DNA of 64,000 nt from Psoroptes ovis (lineage: Eukaryota > Arthropoda > Arachnida > Sarcoptiformes > Psoroptidae), in assembly GCA_002943765.1 (NCBI GenBank), contig PQWQ01000008.1, positions 1,674,001-1,738,000 of the forward strand, in the 5' to 3' direction. A model generated the notes under the pieces. It worked only from the letters and a program-made list of their open reading frames with translations. It was not told where the DNA came from and made no database searches. Every line of letters starts with the position of its first letter. The stretch's first letter is position 1. This document shows, one piece after another, positions 12,188 through 23,919 of this stretch. The translations under genes and the position numbers were made by a program.

Positions 12188-12763
12188 ATGTCCGATCCGG
12201 CCAAATCGAGTGAAAATATGACATCATCAACATCAGCAAATGAATCAGTGAACGAATTAGCGAATATCGCTCGACAAGATGACAAAGATTTGACGCAAAT
12301 CGATAGCCGTAATCTTGGTGATTTTCCACGATTAACATTGGATGAGCTACGAATATTCGCCCTGGGATCATATTTCCTCGCCCAATCGCTGTATTATTTG
12401 GATGATATGTTAACTGGCCATGATCGATTATATTTAGAACAATTAATGTTTGATAATACGCACATGTTGGTACGATGGAACGATGTACGATCAAGACATG
12501 ATCGCTCACGAACATATATGGCATTCGTTAAATATCGACCACGGCGCCATGGTCTCGATAGTATTGCTGGTCATTATTGTACATGTGTTATGGGTAATGT
12601 AACCATGGGTTCATGTGTACATGTGTTGGCACTTGTTTATTATTTAAGCTATGGAATGTATGAACAACCACAACAATTTAATATGGCCGAAGCTTGGAAG
12701 AAAATTTTAGGTGAGGAACATATGGTGGTTTTCCCCGATAGCGAAAGTGATTACGATGATTGA
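12188..12763 (+). CDS. SWIM zinc-finger protein
   Basis: A 191-residue protein that starts at the ATG at 12188 (MSDPAKSSENM). The upstream part of the same frame has no ATG. The centre is weakly hydrophobic helix, then MAFVKYRPRRHGLDSIAGHYC leads into a SWIM motif C-x-C-x9-C-x-H (CTC, then CVH; about 12578-12622), followed by LALVYYLSYG. The layout Y-C-x-C, G-x-C-x-H, Y-Y-L resembles the SWIM end found in many arthropod transposon-derived proteins, where it is a DNA or protein binding zinc module. No transposase catalytic region is present and the frame is intact, so this may be a domesticated fragment. The tail is acidic (DSESDYDD). The function is unknown. Confidence 0.7.
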   Translation: MSDPAKSSENMTSSTSANESVNELANIARQDDKDLTQIDSRNLGDFPRLTLDELRIFALGSYFLAQSLYYLDDMLTGHDRLYLEQLMFDNTHMLVRWNDVRSRHDRSRTYMAFVKYRPRRHGLDSIAGHYCTCVMGNVTMGSCVHVLALVYYLSYGMYEQPQQFNMAEAWKKILGEEHMVVFPDSESDYDD

Positions 12764-13469
12764 ATTAATGTGATTTAGCATAAATAAAACACCATGAAGG
12801 TTCGAATGTTTAAAATTTTTTTCATTTATTCACAATTAAAACAATGGTCACCATTATAATCATTCATTCATTCAATATTAATATTATCATCAATCATTAC
12901 CTTTATCATTAGTATCAATGTATAAATATATATTGGCACACAGGTTTTTTTCGAAGAGACAAGATTTGGGTATAAAAGGGTTAATGAAAAATGCTAAAAA
13001 GGTCAAAGATTAATTTAAAAAATTTTGAAATAATAAAAAATTCAAGTCATTTTTGGTAAAAATTCTTTAAAAAATTTCATGTGTGTGTATTTCTTATGTA
13101 TCGTATATATCATATATGAAGCAATACATGTCTACAGAGATGTATTAAAAATTAATTCATGTGGTATATGCATGTGTGTGTGTGTGTATTACAATAATTA
13201 TCGTCTTCAAGATAATTCTCACCGTATTAAAAAATGTTGATTCGAATCAATTTGCTTCGATCAAGAATTTTGATTCGAATTCGATCCAAAACAATTGAGA
13301 ATTCATTGATTGTTTGTTGATTATTAAATATAATAATAATAATAAATGACTATTTATCACATTTAAATATTTGATTATCTTCATTATTGATTCATTAGAT
13401 TATCATATAATTACAATGTGTTCGATTTGTTCAATATAATTCATTACATTTGATTCGATTCGATACGAT
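12764..13469. other. Convergent 3' spacer, SWIM gene / LRRFIP
   Basis: AATAAA at about 12782 just after the SWIM gene stop is a likely polyadenylation signal. A GT microsatellite lies at about 13173-13187. Otherwise the 700 bp are AT-rich without a supported gene. Confidence 0.6.
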
Positions 13470-16400
13470 TCAATCATTGGATGATGAACATAATGTTGAT
13501 GATACATCAGAATCTGAATATGATGATATTTGTGATTGCAATGGTGATTGTGATCGCTGTCGTTCAGTATTATTATCATCATTATTGGTATTAGTATTTA
13601 CACAAGAACCATTAACTGAAACATTACTGTTGTAAATATTTGTTGATGGTATTAGATTACGATTCGTTTTCAATTTATCGATACGTTTTTGTAAATGTAC
13701 ATTTGCCGATTCTAATTCTTCAATTTTTGTCAGCGCTTCTCGTAGCTGGTCGAATTTAAAATTGAATTAATTCAAAATTATTCAAATCAAATCGAATGTA
13801 TTAGGTTGTCCGTAAAGTTTTTGCCGGTTATATCGTAGAAAATCGTTGGAAAATCGACAAAAACTTTCCGGACAACCAAAAATAAATACAACAACCAACT
13901 CATACCTCACGTTGTGCTTTTCTTTTGTCCAGTTTCAGTTCATCTTCAACACGTTCCAGCTGTTCGATCGATGATTTTGCACGTGTTAATTGTGTTTCCA
14001 AACGATTCACCGTCGATTGTAGTGTTGAATTTTCTTGTTCACATTTTTTCAATTTATAACGGAGATCATTGGTCATTTTGTTTACTTCACCTGTTCACCA
14101 TGTAAATTACAAATTCGAACCAAATCAAAATGATTCGAAAATCAGTCAAAACATCAATCAAAAACAATCACTTACGTTGTATTTCGGCTTGAATTTCACT
14201 ATTTAAATGATGATTATTATTCAAATTATTATTATCACCCTTAGTACCACCAACGCCACCGATAGGTATCATTGTACCATTATTAATACGTTCATTAGTC
14301 AGTTCTAGCTGTAAATCATCAATTTTCGATTGTAATCGTGTTTGTTCACGTATTAAATTTTTCAATTTCGCCTCCAATGTATTACCGGCAACATCTTCGA
14401 GCAATATTGCAGCATTTTTACTGATTAATGATAAATTATTTGATAATAATATCGATTGTTCGTCATCATCGATATCATCGTCTTCGTCATCATCTTGGTC
14501 ATTATCATCATTATCATCGTCAAATTGACCATCTTCACCATTATCATTATCACCATTAACGTTACCATTAACCAAATGTTCACCATTGATTGCTGGACCA
14601 TTACACATTTGCTGTTGTTTCGCCAGCATATCTCGATGTATTAATTTTACATTATTTATTCGTTGTTGATTATTATTATTGCTCGAATTATAATTACAAT
14701 TACGTATAATTACAAGATTTGCTTCTTTAATCAATCGTTCACGTTCTTCCAATGCATCTTTGTAGCATTTAAAATCAAATTGTAGCCGTTCATTATCACG
14801 TTTTAGCTGTTCGTAATTCTAAAATTTTTCGAATGGAATTAATTGAAGAATCGATTAATCGATTTCTAATTGATTGGCATGAATAAATCGATACTTACAC
14901 GTGATTTTTCTTTGAAATCTCTTTGTAACCGGAGATAATTTTCTTCCAGTTCTTCCATTTCATCTCGATATAAATCAATTTGATATAAATGTAAATGTTT
15001 TTCATTATCAAGCTGTGAATATGTTGACATTGTTTTACGATATTTTTCCTCTAATTCTTGTATGTAATGCTTTAATAATTCAAATGATTCGAATCAAATC
15101 AAAATACAAACAAATCGAATCAAATTAATCAAAATCGAATTATTAGGTTGTTCGAAAAGTTTTTGCCGATTATATCGTAGAAAATCATTGAAAAAAATCA
15201 GAAAGAACTTTTCGGACAACCTAATAAATCAAAATCAATCAAACAATCAAGCAGACTACTTACTCTTAATTCACGTGGTGAATCAACATTGAATTGATTG
15301 CCACACATTTCCAATGATTCTTGACTTGAACGCCTTGAGCTTGTATAGGATGATGTTCGGCTCTGTTTGGGTGGTTAATTAATCGAATCAATTATTCAAA
15401 TTCAATCAATCAAAACAAATAGACTTGACACCGTACCTCACGTGAAATCAGTGGAGTTGCACGTGCCGCACAACGATTATATGAATTGATCAATTGTTCA
15501 TTATTTTGATTATTGATATGATTATAATTGACAAGTGATGAACCACCAACACCAGTACTACTACCTAATGAATCTTCATTATTATCACTGTGAACATTTA
15601 CATTCATATTGCTCATTTCTTTTTGTTGACGTTCAATTTCACGTAGCCGTATTTCACGTGCTTCAGCACGTTCACGTCTTCTGGCGGCCAATCGGGCTTC
15701 GGCCTGTCGGAGGGGAGAAATCGAATTATAAAATCAATTAAATCGAATCAATTATTTAATCAATCAAAAGCTTCACAAAACAAAGCTGGAAAACGGACAA
15801 TCATTCGATAGATTGATGGCACTGGTGATTCGAATGATGAATTTTGTGACATTTCAATTTGAAAGAATTCGATTCAATTTAATCGAATGAATTCTAATTA
15901 ATTCTAGAGACAAATAGACACATACACATTCATAGATTTACCATTGATCAACTCGATTTACCAATCTAGCACAGCAACAACAATAAAATAAAAGCAAATA
16001 CAAAATAAACACAAACACACTCATAATAATTGGAGCCATAGAACACAAAGAGAAAACAGTCAAATCATTGTTCTTCATAGCTCCATATTACACCATATGT
16101 AAACAATGACACACCTTGATCATCTTAATTAATCACTAATCATTAATTAATCCCTTGATATATTTATTCGGATTAATTTATCACTTATTGATTCCCACTT
16201 GTACTTATTATTAGACTAATCAACTTAAGTATTGGTCAAATCCACATAGGTTAATTATCACAAATTCAAGAAGAATTAATTAATCCAAGCAAACCAAGCT
16301 ACGAGGTAAAAAAGCCATTCAAAAACATAAGTAAAATTGAAAATTTACCGGTTTATGTCGACGATATTCATTATAATTACGTATATATAACGATATTGGT

Positions 16401-19400
16401 AATTGATTTTGATCATTACGACTAAGCATTTGTTCAATTGTTTGATGATGACCAAAATCGTTTGAAATTTTATCATAATCGAATTTCCTCAAACCATTTA
16501 ACGTGGACACGCGTTCATCATTATGGTCATTGACGGCCGATGATTGCACGTCATTCAACAATGGTACAGATGGTTCAATCACTGGCGTAGTCGCCAAGAG
16601 GGTCGGCAGCGTTGAAGCTGGTTGGTAGACAGAACTCCGCCGCCTGGTGTTGGCCAGTACTTCGCTGACCAAAGGGCTGATCGTCGTTGCGGATGATGAT
16701 GCACCGATGGTCGGTGTTGTAATCGCTGGTGACGATAATATCGATGGTGACGAGTGGTCATTTTTACCCAAATCATCCAGTGATAATAAACTACCAGTTT
16801 GCAGGTAGATCGATGTACGTCTTGATTGTTTATTGCTGACGATGTTACCAGGCAAGTTTGGCATTTTTACGGGGGACCTTCGGGTACCTTTCTTGGTGGA
16901 TTTTAGGTCTTAAATCTCGGGTACTTCGTGGTGGCTTCAAGTCTTGAATCTCGGGGCCGCGTGGTACAAGTTGAAGCGGCCAAAGATCACTGATTCTTGA
17001 ATGGATTCTTCTTCGTGATCTTCGGATGCAAAACACACCAAAAAGCACCGTAAGAATACACGGAATTCGTTATTCGAAATCGAATCAAATTACATCAACA
17101 AATGCTCGAACATGACTCGATGAAATAATCCGAACACAAACACACACACACACACACAAAGACAACGGTTAACATCGGTGAAGACGATTGAACAAATGAA
17201 CACATCGATTCTTGCTGAAGAGAATCACTGAAGAGAATTAAAGAGGCGAAGCGAATTCTTTGATTCTTCGAAAGATGCGTCTTTAGTCTTTGTAGATACT
17301 CAGACACACACAGACAGCACACGCAAGCACCATTTGAGCTTAGACAATACAAACAATCTATGAACATCGGCGTTGAATATGAATGAAGAAAATTTCCAAT
17401 TAATTAAAAATAGAAACAACAAACATGTTGATTAATATAACGAAGAGAAATTTTCCAAAAATAAATAAATGTAAATTTTTCAGAGTTCAAATTACGGATA
17501 AGACTATAAACAATAAACAACAGTAAACAGTAAGAATATTCTTAAAACTCTAAGAAATTCAACTAGTCTAACAGTCGACAACGTAAGTGATTTGTGATGA
17601 TTTTCATGTTATCATTCTGCTCAGCCCGAGTAAAGCACGTGCATTTTCGTCTGTTATCAAAGAGTAACAGACAGCTTTCTAGCTGAAAACAGACAAAATA
17701 TTGTGACTGCTTTATGGCTAATAGTTTTAAATTCTCATAATTTCTCAATTACTTAATTAAATAATGAAAATTCTTGGCAAATAATTATTGTTTTCAACTC
17801 AAAGTTCATATATTTAAGAATTTGTTTATATTATTATTATTATAATTATTTCAAATAATTATGAAAATTTCAATTGTGCTTGATTAAAGAGAAATCAATG
17901 AAAAATGAAAATAAAATAATTGTCAATTCATTGAATTATCTTCATTCGTCAAACATCGAAAAAGGGTTAACTTGTTATTTATTCATTCATTTACTCATTC
18001 ATTTGTTTATTTACTCATTCATTCGTCTATTTACTCATTCAATCAATGGATACAATGAATCATTCAATATAAAAATTGTTCAATTCTTGGCAGCCGAATG
18101 TGAGCAGAAATTCTGTTCAGATAATAACAAAAATGTTCTGCTCATATCTCATTCAAAACAATGTGACAATATATATTTGTAAATTGCCAAAATCAACTAA
18201 TTAAAACAGGGTGAAAAAAATTTGAAAAATTTAGCAAAAATTCTACTAAAGCAGCAGTCATTCATCATTCATTCATTTGCCTAATGCAGGATTTTTCAAT
18301 GTTCATAGAAATTGATTAATTAATTAACGAAAATTAAAGGTAAATATTTAATTAATCAAATTTTAATTAAGAAAAAGTCGAGAGAGAGAGAGAAGGGGAG
18401 GACAAAATGTTTTTAATTGAAAAATTCAAATTTTTGTCAGTCTTTTCGACTTCATTCGATTTTTTCATTTATACATTTTTAATCAGACTAAATGTCACCA
18501 AATAGTCAAAGTGTCTGTTGATAATTAGGCGCCCATTCCGAAGACTACAATTTAACTCCTGCTGCAGCTGAATGAATGGCTCCTGATGATGAACCGGTTA
18601 TTTTTGGAAGTATTAGGTTGTCCGATAAGTTCTTGCCGATTTTCTCACTATTCCCTACGATATAATCGGCAAAAACTTTACGGACAATCTAATATTTTAA
18701 ATGGATTTAAATCTAAAAACAAATACAAATGGTGCTTATGCACATGATTTTCAAAGGTATTTTGAAGATATTTTTGTTTACTTTGAAATTATTTAAATCA
18801 TTCAAAACTCAAATGTGATTCAAATGATACAATTATCATTTTAATGAGTCAAATTTACTTTAAATTATAATTATTCAAAGGTATTAACCTTTGAGAGGCT
18901 TGAAGACATACAAACAATTATAACCTCTTAAAAACCTTCAATATTTGACTTTTCAGACACCTGACAGTCATTTTTTTTTTATTTCGAAACCTCTTCACCT
19001 GAATCTCTTCAGAGAAGATATTTGACCACCTTTGAGAAAACCATAATTTAAACCATTTAAACCTTTTCAATATTTGACAACCACCTCTTCTTATCATGGT
19101 ATTAGACACACTTGAAAAGTTTTGATTCAAAAACTTTTGACAAACTCATTGAGAAACTCTTCAAAATGCAACTAAATAAATCATTCAAACTCATAATAAT
19201 TCAGACACAAAACAAAACGAATGGTCATCATCATTAAACCTTTCATAAAACACTGGTCACAATTGTCATCATTATTTCGAACAAAAATAACAATTAAAAA
19301 CAATTTAAAAAATGACCATCACAATCGGTGACCATTGGTGACCAATTAAACACAACAGCAGCAGCACAAATCATAAATACAAATGACCAAATATACTTGA

Positions 19401-19948
19401 CAATTAATTAAAGGGTTAATGCACACACAACCCTTAAAGACAATTTTAGAACACTAAAATCGAATCAAAACACTAACCTCTTTGGTTATTTGACCAAGTA
19501 CATCATCTTCATTTGAATTAATAATAATCGATTGTAACAATCGATTACTACTGCCGCCACCACCGTTGGTCGTCGTCGTCGTCGTCATCGTCGATGATAA
19601 TGGTGATTTTACCGTTGAATCATTCGATGCCGATGATGTCGATGGTGATGATAATAACGATGTTCGTGTACGACGTGATTGTAAATTTACTTTATTATTA
19701 CTTGTCGACGATGTTGAAGATAATTTCGTAGGTGTCAAATTCGTTAAATCTTTCGAACAATCATTTTCATTCGATTTGGCCAACGATGATGAAGCCGTTG
19801 TTATTGTCGATGATGCTGATGATGATAATAATGATGGAGGCGGAGGTGGTGGTGGTGGTGGCGGAGATGATTCAGGTTGCTTCGGTTGCTGTTGTTGTTG
19901 ATGTTCTGAGGAATGTATACATTCAGATTGTAAATCTGTAGAACTCAT
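13470..19948 (-). CDS. LRRFIP: LRRFIP1/2 homologue, long-intron isoform (first exon A)
   Basis: Exons: 19478-19948 (ATG at 19948), 15437-15703, 15264-15362, 14899-15069, 14176-14818, 13906-14090 and 13470-13745; phases close exactly to 703 residues. Exon A is Pro/Ser/Thr-rich and ends GQITKE, which joins AEARLAARRRERAEAREIRL. The junction reproduces the conserved LRRFIP amino-terminal block (I-x-x-E-AEARLAA-x-R). Then come a Ser-rich exon (SRTSSYTSSRRSSQESLE), a long coiled coil (ELEEKYRKTMSTYSQLDNEK, MEELEENYLRLQRDFKEKS, LKRDNERLQFDFKCYKDAL), an acidic Asp/Asn insert, and a second coil ending VHLQKRIDKLK. In vertebrates the family binds Flightless-I and modulates actin and innate signalling. 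Intron 1 (19477 to 15704) is 3.8 kb, and three palindromic mini-elements lie in introns. The tail is Ser/Asn-rich. Confidence 0.88.
13801..13879 (+). mobile_element. Palindromic mini-element copy 2 (type A)
   Basis: Lies in the last LRRFIP intron. Left end TTAGGTTGTCCGTAAAGTT follows a TA. The right end CTTTCCGGACAACCAA is slightly decayed. The core has TTGCCGGTTATATCGTAG, shared with copy 3. Confidence 0.85.
15143..15224 (+). mobile_element. Palindromic mini-element copy 3 (type A)
   Basis: An 82-bp unit flanked by TA on both sides, in an LRRFIP intron. Ends are TTAGGTTGTTCGAAAAGTT and AACTTTTCGGACAACCTAA. The core TTGCCGATTATATCGTAG is shared with copy 2. Confidence 0.92.
16349..16864 (-). 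CDS. LRRFIP: LRRFIP alternative first exon B
   Basis: An open 172-codon stretch starting at an ATG (16864) with an in-frame stop a short way upstream, ending YRRHKP at a phase-0 donor CCG|GTAAAT. It can join exon 15437-15703 in the same phase as exon A, giving a 718-residue form with a different amino end. The sequence is Ser/Thr/Pro-rich with SRRTSIYLQTGSLLSLDDLG and NTRRRSSVYQP, both plausible basophilic phosphorylation sites. Because the upstream stop blocks read-in from exon A unless a cryptic acceptor is used, I read it as an alternative promoter. No transcript was available to confirm this. Confidence 0.65.
16865..17060 (-). promoter_or_regulatory. Presumed leader of LRRFIP form B
   Basis: Unlike its neighbours this stretch is GC-richer. 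It contains a diverged tandem duplication of about 36 bp (16881-16917 and 16918-16951, both beginning CGGGTAC and ending AATCT). Its position just upstream of the exon B ATG suggests a 5' UTR or promoter. Confidence 0.4.
17061..19477. other. LRRFIP intron 1, distal part
   Basis: This non-coding part of the long first intron holds a CA microsatellite at about 17133-17158, ATTCATTTACTC-type short repeats at about 17980-18040, and mini-element copy 4. No other gene is supported. Confidence 0.6.
18613..18692 (-). mobile_element. Palindromic mini-element copy 4 (type A)
   Basis: 80 bp, flanked by TA on both sides, in the long LRRFIP intron. Ends are TTAGGTTGTCCGATAAGTT and ACTTTACGGACAATCTAA. The type A core CTACGATATAATCGGCAA is in the reverse orientation to copies 2 and 3. 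Confidence 0.92.
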
Positions 19949-22900
19949 TTTTCTTAAGGTTTTCGTTTATTTCACTTATATCTATTCGAAAATATTTCTT
20001 GATTTGCTAGATTTTTTCGTCAGTAAATCTTTGATGATTTCTATGTGAATCTTTGTGTGTATTTGAGTATATTCGTGTATTTATATTCAAATTGTATGCA
20101 TTTAAAGATGTATTGTATTTGAATATATATTTTCGAATATATTCACAAATATTCACAGGTTGAAATCTGGTTTTTAGTGGTCGTTTTTTTTTTTTTTTTT
20201 TTTTTTTGCTTGGTGCTGAATATTGTTGATATATTTTAGTCAGTGTTTGTAGTCTGTTTCACAAGTGTATTTTATCCGAAATGAATTCTTTGAAATATAC
20301 AACAATTGATTGATTGATTGATTGATAATATCAATGAATTAATTGTAGCAATCGAAACAAGTTGATTGGAATTATGAATATTTAAATATTTTAGATGAAA
20401 ATATTTGATGATTGTCTTGAAGATCAATGTTAAGAATTTGCATTAATTTTGCATCAATCAGATTGTTGAATCAATGAATTAATTGGAATCTTCTTGGTTG
20501 AGAATATCACATTTTTTGCCGGATGATTTCAACTGATCAACATGGAATTAGATTGAATTTTATAATGGAATTTTCATTAATTAATGAATCTATGATGAAT
20601 TTGTCAAACAGTTTAAAACTATTCAAATCAATTAGCACCTGCGGAAAAATACAAAGAAAAAAGAAATACAAATTAGAATTATTGCAATTATTAATCAATG
20701 AGTAAATACAAATACATGCCAATACAATGAGTTGTTTATTTAATTTGTTTACCCAAAATTGATCGATCGATTGCTTAAGTGATTGATGGATAAATCCATT
20801 TAACATTTGATAAAAACAATATTATTATCATCACCAGCGTATTATCTGTCACAAGGATTAAACGAAAAAATGTAGGTCAATTATGAACAAACATTAAAAA
20901 ACTGTCATTGAAAACTATTAGGTTGCCCGAAAAGTTTTTGCCGATTTTCCAATTATTTTCTATGATATTACCGGCAAAAACTTTTCGGACAACCTAATAC
21001 TTACAAATGATCGGAAATCAATTAGAAATCAACTTAAAATCGACGATATTCGGATAATCATCGATCGATTACAATTAAATCAATGATTGAATCAATCTCC
21101 TGGGCGCTGACGATGGTCAATTATCAATTACTTGGCCAAATATCACTTGGTCACTTATGGTGGTCACACTGATGGTCAGACTTGTCACTTTGTAAACAAA
21201 ACAAACAGAAAAATGGCACAAAAGTACTGGTTGAAGATGAATCTTCCGAGAAAACCATTTAAATTTGTTTATTTGCTGGTCATAGTTAAACAATCATTCC
21301 AGACTTAATTATCATCAGAAAATGACCATTAACTTCATTGAATTAAACGGACACAACGAACACCAGTCAAATGAATGAATCTCTCTCGTCTTTTTCTTCG
21401 GTATTTCACTGTGTATTCGCGGATATATGTTCAGTACGGAGTCTCCAGTACAGTCTTAAGCAGAGTCTCTGAGCTATTTTTCAAAGATTTTCACATAGAA
21501 ACTCATAGAACACACTGATAAATACACACAAAACACCAACACACAAATGATAATATTGTTCATTCATTCATTCAGTCAAAAATAACACAATTTCTCTTTG
21601 AATCTTTCGGGGAAAAATCATTTAATAATGATGATACACTGATACTGATGATGATGATACAAAGAAAATTGAAGAAATTTTTCGTATAAATTCAAAGATA
21701 AATTATGTTTTAAAACGGGATGTTTATGAGTCTTTTGAGTTTCGAAGATATTTTTCGAATGTAAACAAACAAAAGTCAATTTCGGGATTAAGAAGATTCG
21801 AATGGCGTTCGAAAATCAATCAATTTTCATTGATTAATTCAGTTAATTTGAAATCAATTTGAGTTTAATTTAATGATTTGAATCGATTATTAATTGTCAA
21901 CAAATGTCTTCGCATTTGATTAGATTGATTCATTTAATTCATTCATTGATTGACAAGCGAAGAAAATTGAAATCGGAATCAATTGATTAATCATTGATTA
22001 ATCAATCATTAATCGATAATCCATCAATTATCAATTCGATTTCGGTTCAAATTTTGATTTAATCGGAAACAAACACACATACACACTTAAAATACATTAA
22101 TTTGCCATCATTTGTTTAGGATTTTTGCTGATGATATTATCATTGATAATGCTGGTAATTATTGTTGCACACATAAATTGTTTATTATCAAAACAATATT
22201 TTTTTGTTTATCTCCAAAATAAATTTGCATTAAACGATTGATGATAATACGGATGATGATATCAATGTATTCATATGATTTCAATGTATTTCACAATGTA
22301 TTGATTCAATAGAATAAACAAAAGAAACACGGAACAGATACGGGCGTATATTTTGATTACTTTAAATTAATTAATTAATTAATACACACGTATTAATTGA
22401 TTGATATTTGTTGGTGTGCTGCAGCAACAACAATAATCATTGAAATTTCTCAATTTCATGAGGTGTCAATCTCTCATATGCGAAGCTAAACGTATCGATT
22501 TCGATGGGTTTCTGTGAGTATTCACGAATGAAATCAAATCAAATTCGTTCAACTTCTTGATGAGCATCGGCTGATCATTTGCATCAGAGATGGTGCAATC
22601 ATTCAATCAATGATCGTTTACTTGTCACTTTTGATTCAGAATTTTTCCACTGATTAACCAATCAATCGATCGATCAACTGATTGATTGATGGGTTTGATG
22701 CCAAACATTTGAAGATTTTAATGAATCAATGAATGAAGACACTTGTCACTTGTATCGAGACATATATCACACTTGTCATTTGAAAGATGTCACTACACCG
22801 AGTGATAATGATGATAATTATCGTAGGAAATCGGTTGAATGGTCGCCGATTTTCAATGTCTTAAGACTTATAGTCTTGTAATTCTTCGGGTTAATCAAAG

Positions 22901-23919
22901 ATATTTCCGATCAATGATTGCAATCAATATTGTTACACATCATTGATGCACAGAGAAAAATGAAAACAAAAGTTTTCGTTGGTCGTTTCGAATCTGTCAA
23001 TTGTTTTTTTTTTTTGGCTTCACTCACTTCATTGCTATGCTACTACTTTATTTTGGTCAACAAAATTTTGTAACATTTTTTAGTGCTACTACCCGTTGTT
23101 TTTTGCATATTTTTCATTCAATATTCAATATTGGTGGACAATATGTAGAAGTGGTAACTAATTGATTTTCAAGCTAGCGTAGAACTACGTTCATATCTTT
23201 AACAATTTCATATGCCGCAGCCGTACCAGTACGTCAGATTTATGGTAGGGTTGCCAAAATTGCCGGCACCCACTCCTAGTCAAGTTGTAGCGGCATTATG
23301 GAGACAGCAATTTTCCTTCGTTGGTCATTTTCTATTCAGTATTGATATATACAAAACTCTTTCGCACACCTGTACCACTACTACAACATTCATATATACT
23401 CATACATATGTATATTTATAATCATTGATTGATGATTATTATTACCTGTTTTATCAATCAATCAATATATTTATATTTTATGAATGAGTTTAAAAAATTA
23501 GTAAAAATTTCTGCCAATAGATGGCAGCAACGGATTTGTTTACATTTTTTTCTATTCATAATTTTGTTTTGATTTTTTTTGATTGATAAGATTTTATTTT
23601 CATTTGTTTTTTTTAAATAACGTCTCCAGGCGTATTATCTCTTCTAAATCAATCAATCGGAACGTCATTGATCGTTTGAGCACGAAAAACAATCGAAAAA
23701 TTCTATAAATCAGCCGAAATATTCAACAAATTCCATGAATCTTAAGAAACTTTGAATCAAAAAATGATTTAAAAGCAATTTACAAGGCCTAAATCATCGA
23801 TATTTCAATTTAAAATACCAAGTCAGTATCTTTGATCATTGATCTGTTTAAATTAATCACCTGTTTCTCTATGTTCTTGGCTGATCCAGGTGCAAATAGC
23901 CGATTATCGATTGTGAAAA
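19949..23919. other. Divergent spacer, LRRFIP / PIKfyve
   Basis: About 4 kb between divergent starts. It has a 23-base T run (about 20186-20208), mini-element copy 5, ATTAATT and TTGA/ATCA simple repeats, and a GC-richer patch at about 23210-23310. A short frame there (23212-23421) has an ATG but no family feature. Nothing else is supported. Confidence 0.6.
20918..20997 (-). mobile_element. Palindromic mini-element copy 5 (type A)
   Basis: 80 bp, flanked by TA on both sides. Ends are TTAGGTTGCCCGAAAAGTT and AACTTTTCGGACAACCTAA, with long arms extending into TTGCCG/CGGCAA. It is the most nearly palindromic copy of the set. Confidence 0.93.

Noticed and set aside
23212..23421. GC-richer 69-codon frame before PIKfyve (MPQPYQYVRFMVGLPKLPAP)
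   Set aside because: Short, ends in AT-rich simple sequence, no recognisable domain. Possibly a relic; not enough to call a gene.
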